A stretch of DNA of 64,000 nt from NCBI RefSeq assembly GCF_025200715.1, contig NZ_CP104144.1, positions 2,418,001 through 2,482,000 on the forward strand. Reading direction: 5' to 3'. This document shows, piece after piece, positions 17,250 to 25,352 of this stretch. Each line of letters opens with the position of its first letter. The first letter of the stretch is position 1. The notes under the pieces are model-generated. The model saw only the letters and a program-made list of their open reading frames with translations, had not been told where the DNA came from and made no database searches. Origin of the DNA: Rhizobium sullae. GTDB lineage: Bacteria > Pseudomonadota > Alphaproteobacteria > Rhizobiales > Rhizobiaceae. Position numbers and translations under genes: made by a program.

Positions 17250-17620
17250 CGGCGCCCTCCGAATACAAGCTGAATTTGTTGGAGGGAATTGGAGCGGGTT
17301 ATTCTCGTTTCAAGCCGGAGCCCAGGCCTCGCGGCGAAGTGATTCATGCCGAGAGGCCACTCGGAAAACACCGACTTCCCGGCCTCGAGCGCCGCGGTCA
17401 CAATTTGAAGGTGTTCCGGCACCCGAACGGTTACAACCACGAGGTCGACGTCAGGATGGTTCACGAGCTCCTCCGTCGACGACACCGCGTGGTCGAAGCC
17501 GAATTTCTCGGCGGACGCCTTGGCGGTTTCGATCCCGCTATGACTCAGGGCAGAAAGGCGGTACTGCGGCAGCGCCCGGAACGCTGGCACATGCACGATT
17601 TCCGGAACGAGCTGTATCAC
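17246..17620 (-). pseudogene. Gfo/Idh/MocA oxidoreductase remnant (N-terminal domain piece)
   Basis: Residues VPAFRALPQYRLSALSHSG, AEKFGFDHAVSSTEELVNHPDVDLVVVTVRVPEH and GKSVFSEWPLG form the middle of the NAD-binding domain of this family. The preceding GxGxxG segment and the whole C-terminal domain are missing. Homology begins abruptly at about 17590 and ends at about 17340, so this is an internal fragment. Its last codons overlap the start of the sorbosone-dehydrogenase-like gene, probably by chance. Confidence 0.65.
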
Positions 17621-17958
17621 GTCGGGCTACAGCATGAATCTATCCTGCCATACATCGCCCGATTTTACCTTTCGGTCGCCTGCGGTGTCTTGGAAAGATT
17701 CAAGGGCCGGGGCCTCAGCTATTGGCACGGCACCCAGCTGCCGGAGCGATGTCAACAGCCCATTAATGTCCTGTGTGGCTATCAACCGGGGTCTAAGCCA
17801 GGGCACTATAATGCCTCCAAGGCCGCCATAATCCATATGTCCTGATGGTGGAAGACGTTTTGTCCGTGGGTTCGAAAGGCCGCGCGTTATACCGGCGCCT
17901 TTTCGCATCTTTATGATCGCTCGTGCGTTCTTCAGTCTTCAAAAGAAAGGAAAAGCCC
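17621..17958. other. Gap with no recognisable gene
   Basis: An open minus-strand frame (17627-17908) lacks any family motif that I can name. The last 40 bases contain the ribosome site GAAAGG of the small gene at 17959. I see no clear promoter or terminator. Confidence 0.4.
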
Positions 17959-18213
17959 ATGCACTTCCCACGACCACGAACCGAGGAACCGTCGCTGCGC
18001 TTCGAAGAGGCCAAGTCCGCCGCTCGCAATGCGCTTGAAGAAGTCATTGACGCCGCCAACGAAGCCGGATGGGGAACTGACGAGATTACGGTGGCGATGT
18101 TCGAAGCGGCGCGTTTTCTGAAGGAAGCCAACGAAAAGGATCCTGATCCGGCCGCGGGCACCGTTCGCGACGCGGCAAAGGAGCAGATCGGCCGCGACGA
18201 ACGCTACGATTGA
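17959..18213 (+). CDS. Small conserved-looking hypothetical protein
   Basis: This 84-residue acidic, helix-rich protein starts MHFPRPRTEEPSLRFEEAK and contains ARNALEEVIDAANEAGWGTDEITVAMFEAARFL. The ATG at 17959 is preceded by AAAGAAAGGAAAAG. There is no signal peptide or membrane segment. The regular amphipathic helix suggests a small soluble protein. I recognise no domain and cannot assign a function. It is flanked by remnants and by a toxin-antitoxin pair in the opposite direction. Confidence 0.65.
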   Translation: MHFPRPRTEEPSLRFEEAKSAARNALEEVIDAANEAGWGTDEITVAMFEAARFLKEANEKDPDPAAGTVRDAAKEQIGRDERYD

Positions 18214-18593
18214 TCCGGAGTGGAAGCACTCTTTCAGGCGAAATCGTCGATCTGTTAATTCAAGGCGCTTGAGCTGAAACAGGCACGTTAATTGAGTGAA
18301 CCTCTCTCGCGTCCGCAATTGCGGCGCACTCATCAGGAAAAATCGTTGCGGCCGGCGGTAACCTGACCCACGACGAAACGTCCGCAATCGAGGAAGGCTT
18401 CGATGATCAACCGGCGTCCGAGCTGGAATTGGCTAAAGGGCGAGCAAGTCTTTCTGCTGAAGCGAAGCTCCTCGGGGACTTCTGGCGGATAGCTCGGGAT
18501 CGTAACGTCCACGACGATGGTGTGCAAGTGGACTTGCCGTCGTTATCACCCACCCCTCCGGCACTTTGCTTGCTTCTTCTGTCGTTTCTTCCT
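18214..18593. other. Gap with an unassigned open frame
   Basis: A plus frame is open from about 18298 to 18761 and has coding-like composition around 18360-18480 (THDETSAIEEGFDDQPASELE), but it has no ATG in the first part and runs into the antisense of the PIN toxin gene. It could be a gene remnant. No terminator is evident between the converging genes. Confidence 0.35.
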
Positions 18594-18977
18594 TCACAGA
18601 ACTCTCTCAATGTCGGTCTTCGAAAAATCGTCGCCGACATAGAGCAGGCGGCAAGCATGTTCCTTCGCCACCTCATAGGCGAAGCAATCTCCAAAATTCA
18701 GCGCCGCCGGATGGACACCCTTTCCCCAGCGTTCGTAAGCGCTTGCTACGCGCCGCGCTGACGCCGGGGTCACATTCACGATTTCGAAGCCAAGCCCGTG
18801 AATCATCCGCGCCATTTCCTCACCGACATTTCGCCTGGCGGAAACGATCAAGGACTCGGCCACCGTACCTGCAGAGATTATAAGATCGTCTTCGGCTTCA
18901 AGCGCTCGAACACAGGCATCCGCTTCTAACTCACCGAGCACGATCGCCATCAGCGCCGACGTATCTACGGCGATCAT
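18594..18977 (-). CDS. vapC: PIN-domain toxin (VapC type)
   Basis: This 127-residue PIN nuclease starts MIAVDTSALMAIVLGE with the first catalytic Asp. It has acidic residues in the middle and the C-terminal motif HPAALNFGDCFAYEVAKEH with the conserved Asp, which places it among VapC-type toxins that cleave RNA such as tRNA. Its ATG overlaps the end of the antitoxin gene by 4 bp, the normal arrangement. Length and motifs look complete, so it should be active when the antitoxin is lost. Confidence 0.88.
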   Translation of the reverse strand: MIAVDTSALMAIVLGELEADACVRALEAEDDLIISAGTVAESLIVSARRNVGEEMARMIHGLGFEIVNVTPASARRVASAYERWGKGVHPAALNFGDCFAYEVAKEHACRLLYVGDDFSKTDIERVL

Positions 18978-19231
18978 TCTGGAAGTCCATCAGCACCGTA
19001 AAGGAAATCCTGGCTACGCGCAGCATCCGGTCCGGGCGTCACCTTTTCGGCCGCCGCGGACCGCACCGATTCGAGTAGCGCTCGGCGAGATTTCGCGTCC
19101 TGCGCGACCCTGACGGGCACTAGGCGCACGGCCGCGTGACCATGGCGGGTTAAGATGATCTCATCTCCCGCCTCCGCGCGACGAACCAGTTCCGTCAACT
19201 GCCCCTTCGCATCTGTCACCGATACCCGCAT
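18974..19231 (-). CDS. vapB: Phd/YefM-like antitoxin partner of PIN toxin
   Basis: This 85-residue protein starts MRVSVTDAKGQLTELVRRAEAGDEI and continues ILTRHGHAAVRLVPV, the Phd/YefM DNA-binding fold. The C-terminal half is charged and probably wraps the toxin. I chose ATG 19231 because the family begins there; upstream in-frame codons to 19270 look non-coding. It is first in the two-gene operon and probably represses its own promoter in the 19232-19320 region. Confidence 0.85.
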   Translation of the reverse strand: MRVSVTDAKGQLTELVRRAEAGDEIILTRHGHAAVRLVPVRVAQDAKSRRALLESVRSAAAEKVTPGPDAARSQDFLYGADGLPE

Positions 19232-19471
19232 CGCTCGTCTCCCATTCCGGACCGTTAACAGGTCCAACATCGCAGATTAATCTAGACCATTTGCTGGTCC
19301 AAATCAACAACAATCGGAGACTGCGCTGGCGCAAGAAAATTGTTGCGCTTCAATTCATGGCCACCTGGGTAGACGAGCGAGGCCCGAAGCCGGGTCTTCG
19401 GCCGAGCTTAAAACGATATGTGCTCTACACCCTCATCAAGCCCGCAGTCCGGAGGACGGATAATAACAGGT

Positions 19472-19893
19472 TCAGCGCTCGAACCGCGCCAGCATCCTCT
19501 TCAGTTGTGCGTTTTGGGGCTGAAGTTTGCGCGCCAGCTGGTCCCGCAGCAGCCTGAGCTCCTCATCAAGGCTGATTGCATCGTCAGAAACGGCGGGAGC
19601 GTCTGGAGAGGGTGGCGGGACGGCTTCACCCCTTGCCGCTGTCTCGCCCCGCCTTGCTGCGCTTTCACATTGCATCTTCGGAAATCAACAGCGTGTTTGG
19701 ACGAAGCCGTCTGGCTCCAAGCTGCTGATTGGTCTTTGAACGGATCCGACCCAAAGATCTGCTCTATAAGATCCGCGACCGAAAAATAGTAATGGCGGGT
19801 GCTCAGCCAAAAAAGCGATCCTAATGGGTTGCCTTCAACCACTAGATGTTTTTTAGACGGCCTGCCAGCACTTTGACGGTCCGGGTCAAACAA
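19472..19893 (-). pseudogene. Frameshifted hypothetical protein gene
   Basis: Two minus-strand frames join into one plausible protein. The first, from ATG 19893, reads QSAGRPSKKHLVVEGNPLGS and FSVADLIEQIFGSD. The second, ending at the stop at 19472-19474, reads SLDEELRLLRDQLARKLQP and QNAQLKRMLARFER, a coiled coil. The frames differ by one or two bases and cross over near 19675-19700. The combined architecture (basic N-terminus, short hydrophobic patch, C-terminal helix) looks like one conserved rhizobial-type protein of unknown role, now broken by an indel. A sequencing error is the alternative. Confidence 0.5.
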
Positions 19894-20021
19894 ACCATGT
19901 CACAACCATTCCGACGACAGCAAGGCGGTTTGCATTTGACACTCGTTCGCACGCCCATACCCGGGCCGATCACAGCAGTGGTCGGAAAGGCGCTTTAGCA
20001 GGTCGTTGTTAGATAAGGTCT

Positions 20022-20423
20022 TCACTTTTCTCCAATGAGACCTTTGATTTCCGCCAGCTTCTTCATGCAGCCCTGCTCATCACCGGCCTGGGCCATTTTG
20101 CGGGCTTCCGCCAGGATCTTGCTTGGCTTGTCGGCACTTTCACCAGTCCGTTTCCCGGTTACCTGTTCCTGGTGGGGCGAAATCGCTTTCGTCTGGGTAC
20201 CGGTTGATCCTGTTGTTTCAGTTCCGACGCCCTGCTTCTGTTTGCCGGCCATAACTTCTTCCTGGTGCTTCGTAACGGGAACACCGGACTTGCTGCCGCT
20301 TGCACCCGTTTCCGCGGAAACTATAGCTTGCTCGAGTTTCGCGAGTTCTTGACTGCAGTCCGCGAATGCTGGCGCAGCCAGGAGAAGGGGGGCGGCGGTA
20401 GCGGCTATGAGACGTATCAACAT
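20022..20423 (-). CDS. Exported small hypothetical protein with HQE repeats
   Basis: This 133-residue protein starts MLIRLIAATAAPLLLAAPAFA, a clear signal peptide with AFA cleavage. The mature part starts DCSQELAKLEQAI and holds two similar segments, TKHQEEVMAGKQ and SPHQEQVTGKRTG, separated by a Thr/Gly-rich linker. Near the C-terminus is DEQGCMKKLAEIKGLI, whose Cys could pair with the first Cys. A strong ribosome site GAGGAGC precedes ATG 20423. Predicted periplasmic; function unknown. Confidence 0.72.
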   Translation of the reverse strand: MLIRLIAATAAPLLLAAPAFADCSQELAKLEQAIVSAETGASGSKSGVPVTKHQEEVMAGKQKQGVGTETTGSTGTQTKAISPHQEQVTGKRTGESADKPSKILAEARKMAQAGDEQGCMKKLAEIKGLIGEK

Positions 20424-20670
20424 TTTGCTCCTCGCTCGCTGTTTAGGGACGCGACGCATCCGATACACGTGTGGAGCAAACGAAGCTGTGGGCGAAGAGT
20501 TCCTTGCAGATCACCGAGTTCCTCTTAAATTCAGCTCGCCTCTAATTTCTAATAATTACGGGGACTTCCTGGCGTTCGTTCACGGATGGTTTTCGAGGCA
20601 GGGTTGTCGGCGTCGCCTGCCCCCCCAGCCAGCCTGACGACCGGTTTATGATCATCTTCTTCCATGACTT

Positions 20671-20698
20671 GGTGTCCACCTATTTTTTGGTGGACACC
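20671..20698. repeat. Perfect 10-bp inverted repeat
   Basis: GGTGTCCACC (20671-20680) and GGTGGACACC (20689-20698) enclose the 8-base loop TATTTTTT. The T run is in the loop, not after the stem, so it does not look like a standard intrinsic terminator on either strand. It may be the tip of a lost mobile element or a protein-binding site. Confidence 0.6.
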
Positions 20699-20917
20699 TC
20701 ATGCCTCAGCACACTCAACAGCAAAAGGTGCGGGGAAATTCGCGTTTACTTTGTTGTCACCCATCATATGGCCACGCAGCATGTAAAGCATCTCCGGTCC
20801 GGCGCGCTGGACGATGGCCACGACCACCGTCGCGCCGAGCAGCACGACAACCGGAACGAGGCTGAAGCCGCAGTGAAAGGCGGCCTCAGTAGCGAGGGCA
20901 ACGTCTCGGCGACCATC
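20699..20917 (-). other. Possible small membrane-protein reading frame, start unclear
   Basis: A minus frame ending at the stop 20699-20701 encodes CGFSLVPVVVLLGATVVVA and then QRAGPEMLYMLRGHMM, with one strong membrane helix. It lacks an ATG in frame; the nearby ATG at about 20916 is in another frame, so an indel may have disrupted the gene. It follows directly after the membrane-protein gene at 20921. Confidence 0.3.
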
Positions 20918-20920
20918 GGG

Positions 20921-21190
20921 TCAGCCTCTTACCAGTCGCCACGCCACGACGGCGGCGAGCGCTGCCGGGACGGCGAAGACGACGAGCAGGATCGGCAGTT
21001 CCTGGGCGACCGTATAGCCGGCCCTAGTCACGCCGACCCACATGTTGACGAGCGTCACGGCCAGCCACAGGGGAATAAAAGCCTTCGCCGCCGTTGCGAC
21101 TCCGGCGACATCGCCGCCCCAGAGTTTTCCGAACAGCGCGAACACGCCGAGCAAGACAACTCCCCCGATAATGACTAGCAGCATATGCAT
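20921..21190 (-). CDS. Small hypothetical membrane protein
   Basis: This 89-residue protein is almost entirely hydrophobic, with three predicted helices: MLLVIIGGVVLLGVFALFG, AFIPLWLAVTLVNMWVGV and ELPILLVVFAVPAALAAVV. ATGs at 21190 and 21184 are both possible. It is 69 bp downstream of the SDR gene on the same strand, so the two may be co-transcribed. No family recognised; inner-membrane location is likely. Confidence 0.65.
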   Translation of the reverse strand: MHMLLVIIGGVVLLGVFALFGKLWGGDVAGVATAAKAFIPLWLAVTLVNMWVGVTRAGYTVAQELPILLVVFAVPAALAAVVAWRLVRG

Positions 21191-21259
21191 GAGCGCCCCC
21201 TATTTTGCAGGCAAGTTTTGTTTCGGCGGCCCGTCTTCACAGGCGGACCGCCGCTGCCC

Positions 21260-22033
21260 TCACTTGGTGGTATAGCCACCGTTGACGAGAATGGTCTGGC
21301 CAGTCATCCACCAGCCATCGGAGACCATGAAGCGAATATAGGGGACGATGTCCTCGATGTCGGTGAGGCCGGTCTTGGAAAAGCCGGACAGGGCGGCAGC
21401 GGTCTTGTGATAGGCGACCGCGTCGGCACCCTCGGCCGGATAGAAGAACGGCGTGTCCATCGGACCGGGGCCGATCGCCGTTACCGAGATGCCGCGCTCG
21501 CCGAACTCCTTGGATGCCGCGCGTGTGAAATGCTCGACCGGCGCTTTGGTGCCGGCATAGGCAGCATAGAAGGGTGTGAAAGCACCGAGCAGCGAGGTGA
21601 CGAGCGTCACCAGCTTGCCGTTGTCGTTGAGATGCTTGCCGGCTTCCTTGATGAAGAAGAAGGCCGTCTTCGAATTGACCGCGGTCATATCGTCATATTC
21701 GGCTTCCGAAATCTCAACCATCGGCTTCTTCAGTACCTTGCCGACGGTGTTGATGGCGATGTCCGGCCGGCCAATTGCGGAAACCGCATCGGCAAACAGC
21801 TTCTCGACAGCGCCCGCAGTGGTCAAATCCGCCTGGAAGGCAACCGCTTCGGCGCCGGTGGCCTTGACCGCAGCCACGGTCGCGTCGGCATCCGCCCTGG
21901 TCGCAGCGCTGTTGTAATGGATGGCAATCGCCTTGGCGCCGTGGGCAGCGAGATCGCGCGCGATAAGTCCCCCGAGATTTTTTGCGCCACCGGCGATGAT
22001 GACGGTTTTGCCTTTGATGCTGTGATCGGTCAT
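21260..22033 (-). CDS. SDR family oxidoreductase
   Basis: This 257-residue short-chain dehydrogenase has the cofactor loop IIAGGAKNLGGLIARDLA in place of the common TGxxxGIG, NTVG where NNAG is usual, Ser in VTSLLGAF, and a catalytic AYAGTKA with the Tyr and Lys properly spaced. The C-terminal GQTILVNGG is typical. ATG 22033 follows the strong site AAAGGAGGC. It is divergent from a LysR gene with palindromic sequences between them, the usual arrangement for a LysR-controlled target. The substrate is unknown. Confidence 0.85.
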   Translation of the reverse strand: MTDHSIKGKTVIIAGGAKNLGGLIARDLAAHGAKAIAIHYNSAATRADADATVAAVKATGAEAVAFQADLTTAGAVEKLFADAVSAIGRPDIAINTVGKVLKKPMVEISEAEYDDMTAVNSKTAFFFIKEAGKHLNDNGKLVTLVTSLLGAFTPFYAAYAGTKAPVEHFTRAASKEFGERGISVTAIGPGPMDTPFFYPAEGADAVAYHKTAAALSGFSKTGLTDIEDIVPYIRFMVSDGWWMTGQTILVNGGYTTK

Positions 22034-22093
22034 GGATCGGCCTCCTTTGCCGGTATGGCGGCTGCATAGTGGCCGCTTTCGTCGGACAAGAAT

Positions 22094-22145
22094 ATCGTCT
22101 AGCATTGCACAATAAAGACGATCATTCTGACATCACTTGTCAGAA
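22094..22145. promoter_or_regulatory. Two inverted repeats, candidate LysR operators
   Basis: In the SDR/LysR intergenic region ATCGTCT (22094-22100) pairs with AGACGAT (22116-22122) across 15 bases, and TTCTGACA (22125-22132) pairs with TGTCAGAA (22138-22145) across 5 bases; both are perfect. Adjacent dyads of this kind fit recognition and activation sites of LysR regulators. The binding role is inferred. Confidence 0.5.
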
Positions 22146-22171
22146 AAGCAGCACAATGGACATCATCTACT

Positions 22172-23071
22172 TTGGACCGCGTCGACCTGTTCCGTATCTT
22201 CATCCGTGTTGTCGATTGTTCGAGTTTCACTCGGGCGGCTGATACGCTTGGCGTACCGCGCTCCTCGGTTTCGGCGGCTATTCAGGACCTGGAGGGACGT
22301 GTCGGCGCGCGGTTGCTTCATCGCACCACACGCAAGGTCTCACCGACACAGGACGGCCTTGCCTTTTATGAAAGGTGCCAGCGTGTTATCGCCGACGTCG
22401 AAGATACGGAGAATCTGTTTCGGCAGACGGCGGCGCAACCGTCGGGCAGACTGCGGATCGACGTTCCGGGTCGTATCGGGCGACTGATCATCGCTCCGGC
22501 GCTACCCGACTTTCTCGACCGCTATCCCGAGATCGACATCGACCTTGGTGTCACCGACCGGGCGGTGAATCTGGTCGAAGACAGCGTTGATTGCGTGCTG
22601 CGCGTCGGCCCGCTCGGCGATTCCGGCCTCATCGCCCGGTCTATCGGCAATCTGCCGCTGATCAATGTGGCCAGCCCGGTCTATCTGGCGCGACACGGAA
22701 CACCGCAAACGCCCGACGAACTCGGCGAACATCGGGCGGTCAACTATGCCTCGCCCTCCAACGGCAGGGTCGAAGACTGGGAATGGGTGGAGCACGGCGC
22801 GTTGCGCGCAGTGTCGTTGCATGGCCGCGTCACCGTCAACAGCGCCGAAGCCTATATCGCCTGCTGTCTTGCGGGTCTCGGATTGATCCAGATCCCGGCA
22901 TACGATGTTAAGCGACACTTGGAAGCGGGCGAACTGGTCGAGGTGATGCCCGGCCACCGGGCGGAACCCATGCCGATGGCCCTACTTTATCCGCATCGCC
23001 AACATCTCTCACGCCGGCTACAGGTCTTCGCGGACTGGCTTGAAGCGCTGCTGAAGTGTCAGCTGTTGTAG
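22172..23071 (+). CDS. LysR family transcriptional regulator
   Basis: This 299-residue LysR protein has helix-turn-helix FTRAADTLGVPRSSVSAAIQDLE and dimer helix GARLLHRTTRKVSPTQDGLAFYERC, then an effector domain with RLRIDVPGRIGRLIIAPALPDFLDRYP. The only start that fits the family is TTG at 22172; an ATG at 22156 is out of frame and no clear ribosome site precedes the TTG, so expression may be low. It is divergent from the SDR at 21260-22033, which it probably regulates. Confidence 0.85.
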   Translation: MDRVDLFRIFIRVVDCSSFTRAADTLGVPRSSVSAAIQDLEGRVGARLLHRTTRKVSPTQDGLAFYERCQRVIADVEDTENLFRQTAAQPSGRLRIDVPGRIGRLIIAPALPDFLDRYPEIDIDLGVTDRAVNLVEDSVDCVLRVGPLGDSGLIARSIGNLPLINVASPVYLARHGTPQTPDELGEHRAVNYASPSNGRVEDWEWVEHGALRAVSLHGRVTVNSAEAYIACCLAGLGLIQIPAYDVKRHLEAGELVEVMPGHRAEPMPMALLYPHRQHLSRRLQVFADWLEALLKCQLL

Positions 23072-23603
23072 TCCGTATGCGAAACAAGGAAGCTGGTGGA
23101 AGGGGCCGTTCCCGGACCTGGCGAGCCCGATGTGAGGCCTCACTCACTTCGGCACAGGCCGCTATCAGCCACACGCTTGTGGCGAGCCGTGGGTGGAGCA
23201 ATGGCGCCCGTTTTTCGAGGCGAGACCGGACATTCAGGACGGGTGGTGGAACAAGCTAGGGAGAGACTGCTGAGTGATCAGATCCCTCATCTATTTTCAG
23301 TATCGCGTGACGAAAATTCTCACGCTGCTCTTCAACGAACGCGCGATCCAAGATGACATGAATAGCTGCATCGAACTCAGGTGTGGCGCTTGGATGCACA
23401 CCTCGCCCCACCTTGCCGGCGCTGCCAGCTGAGCCCGATAGTTTCGCTGCGTCGGGCTTGCTCGCAGGCGCACTGGCTGGGGAGCAAGTTGGTAGAGATG
23501 CTTTATCGGGCTGAACCAAGCGATAGTGCCTTCGCCAGCATCAACTCAAACACGAAGGGTCCCACGTGGCGGCTAAGTGCTCTAGAAAACGCCGGCACGT
23601 TAA
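23072..23603. other. Gap with fragments only
   Basis: One plus frame ends WRPFFEARPDIQDGWWNK at about 23262 and looks like a protein C-terminus, but no start or family can be given. The rest is not recognisable. I treat the stretch as debris between the LysR gene and the enolase-superfamily remnant. Confidence 0.35.
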
Positions 23604-23616
23604 CAGCGAAATCTGA

Positions 23617-23999
23617 CACGCCAAGCGGCTCGAGGAACTCGACATCGAATATTTCGAAGGCCCATCCTGGGGCCTTGAGGGAAATGCCGCGGTGCGAAGC
23701 AGGATCCGCGTGCCGATCGCAACCAACATGTATCCGGCCCGTTTCGACGATCTTGGGCCTGGCATTCGAATGAACGCCGCCGACGTCATCCTGACCGACC
23801 TGCATTACTGGGAGGTCCGCGGGGCGTGAAGGATCTCTGCGCGGTCTGCCAGACATTCCAGATCGGCGTCGCGATGCATAGCGGATCCGAATTCGGCATC
23901 GAGCTTGCCGCCATGCTGCATACCGCGGCGACCATTCCGGAAATGATCTACGCCGGCGACGCCCACTATCACTACCTGACGGACGATATCATTGTCGGC
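23617..23999 (+). pseudogene. Glucarate-dehydratase-like enolase-superfamily remnant
   Basis: In one frame AKRLEELDIEYFEGPSWGLEG, RVPIATNMYPARFDDLG and AADVILTDLHYWE match the glucarate dehydratase subgroup, including the Asn of ATNM as metal ligand. Just before the homology the frame has a TGA (23614-23616), and near 23815 one base is missing. In the next frame the protein continues GVKDLCAVCQTFQIGVAMHSGSEFGIELA to LTDDIIVG. The 5' half of the gene is missing and the 3' end is cut off where Ku-like sequence starts. It is a non-functional relic. Confidence 0.75.
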
Positions 24000-24126
24000 G
24001 CCGCCGCCCTACCCGATAGCGACAAGACCTTGAAGATCGAGGCCTTCATTTCCTGTTTACAGATCGATATCACCTATTTCGACAAGCCCTATTACCTGGC
24101 GCCCGACAAGATGGACACGGCAGGTG
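24000..24126 (+). pseudogene. Ku (DNA end-joining protein) internal remnant
   Basis: Directly continuing the frame of the dehydratase relic, codons around 24018-24110 read SDKTLKIEAFISCLQID and YFDKPYYLAPDK. This is the core beta-barrel block of bacterial Ku, where a Tyr-Phe, Pro-Tyr-Tyr-Leu run is diagnostic. Only about 35 residues remain. No other part of Ku and no ligase D is nearby, so the piece arrived or survived by recombination. It cannot function in end joining. Confidence 0.65.
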
Positions 24127-24135
24127 GAGGGAGGT

Positions 24136-25335
24136 TCAGTCGAAAAAACCCGCATCCTCTTCGCTGAGATATCTCCTGGCCCCTTCAGCGTCGATATCGA
24201 GGCCCAGCCCCGGCGCTTCCAGTAGGTCTACCATGCTGTCCTTCACGATCTGCGGCGGCAAGCCGATTACCAGGTCCTCCCACCAGGGGTCGGAGGCGGT
24301 CGGATATTCGAAGGCGATGTAATTTGCAGGCAACGTGGCGCAGACATTGATCAACGCGCCGAGGCCCAGCAGGCCGTTAGCGGTGCCGTGCGGTGCCATC
24401 AGGATCGAGTGCATGTAGGCGTGCTCGGCGACCCATTTGAGCTCGGCAATGCCGCCAACATCGGCTGGATCGGGGCCGATGACGCGTACCGCCTGCGTCT
24501 CGATCAGTTCCTTGAAATTGTGCCGCAGGTAGATCTGCTCACCAGTATGGATTGGCGTCGAGGTGGAGGTTGTCAGTTCCCGATAGGCCTGCGGATTGAC
24601 CCACGGCACGTAGTCGCCAGTCAGCATGTCCTCGAGCCACATCAAATTGTACTTCTCGACAGCGCGAGCGAACTTAATCGCATCGGGCAGCATCCAACCC
24701 GGGCCGCAGTCGAGCGCCAGGCTGACTTTATCGCCCAGCACTTCCTTCATCGCGATCACGCAGTCGAGCATGTGATTGAAACCGCGCTCGCTGATCACGC
24801 CCTGATCCATGGCACCGTGATAGCCGGCCTTCTTCTGCGTCACGCCGTAGTGGAAGCCCTCGATAGTGTCCTTCATGTTGGAGTGGAACGAGATTCCTTG
24901 CTTGACCATGAAGAAGTTCTGCGGCTGCTCCATCATCCATTTGACGTCAGCGGCGTAATCCTCCGGCCGGTCGCCCGTGCGTTTCTGGCGAATCTCACCA
25001 TTGTAGACGCGCACCTTGTCCCGCACCTTGCCGCCCAGCAGTTTATAGGCGGGCACGCCCGCGGCCTTGCCAGCAATATCCCACAGCGCATGCTCAATAG
25101 CGCTCACCGCCGCGCCGTACGGCTTGAAAGAGCCGCGTTGGCGGATCTTCAACATTACTCTCTCGACATCGGTCGGGTCCTCGCCGACCAGCGCCTCGCG
25201 GAAATGCAGCACCCAGGGCTTGAGGTAGGACTTGGTGAATTCGACTTCGCCCAAGCCATAGAGGCCCTCGTCCGTAACGATGCGGACGATCGGGTGTTTG
25301 CCGATAACGGCGCAGCGGAGATCGGTGATCTTCAT
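24136..25335 (-). CDS. Enolase-superfamily sugar-acid dehydratase (MR/MLE group), A
   Basis: This 399-residue protein has an N-terminal capping domain (RIVTDEGLYGLGEVEFTKSY) and a barrel with metal ligands at LALDCGPG (Asp), MWLEDM (Glu) and IHTGEQIY (Glu), and a C-terminal MAPHGTANG His. A Lys-containing strand, FFMVKQGISF, stands at the position of the catalytic base. These features predict Mg-dependent abstraction of the proton alpha to a carboxylate with loss of water. A ribosome site AAAGGAAC precedes ATG 25335, 17 bp after the previous gene. Third gene of the leftward GntR-led operon. Confidence 0.88.
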   Translation of the reverse strand: MKITDLRCAVIGKHPIVRIVTDEGLYGLGEVEFTKSYLKPWVLHFREALVGEDPTDVERVMLKIRQRGSFKPYGAAVSAIEHALWDIAGKAAGVPAYKLLGGKVRDKVRVYNGEIRQKRTGDRPEDYAADVKWMMEQPQNFFMVKQGISFHSNMKDTIEGFHYGVTQKKAGYHGAMDQGVISERGFNHMLDCVIAMKEVLGDKVSLALDCGPGWMLPDAIKFARAVEKYNLMWLEDMLTGDYVPWVNPQAYRELTTSTSTPIHTGEQIYLRHNFKELIETQAVRVIGPDPADVGGIAELKWVAEHAYMHSILMAPHGTANGLLGLGALINVCATLPANYIAFEYPTASDPWWEDLVIGLPPQIVKDSMVDLLEAPGLGLDIDAEGARRYLSEEDAGFFD

Positions 25336-25352
25336 CTTCGTTCCTTTTCGCC

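Noticed and set aside
18298..18761. Plus-strand open frame before and across the PIN toxin gene
   Set aside because: No start codon in the coding-like part, and its second half is antisense to vapC. Kept only as a possible remnant.
20671..20698. Dyad as a transcription terminator
   Set aside because: The T run is within the loop and no U-tract follows the stem on either strand.
21185..22069. Long plus-strand open frame opposite the SDR gene
   Set aside because: It is antisense to a clear SDR with cofactor and catalytic motifs and a strong ribosome site; the plus frame has no family motif. High GC produces such mirror frames throughout the window.
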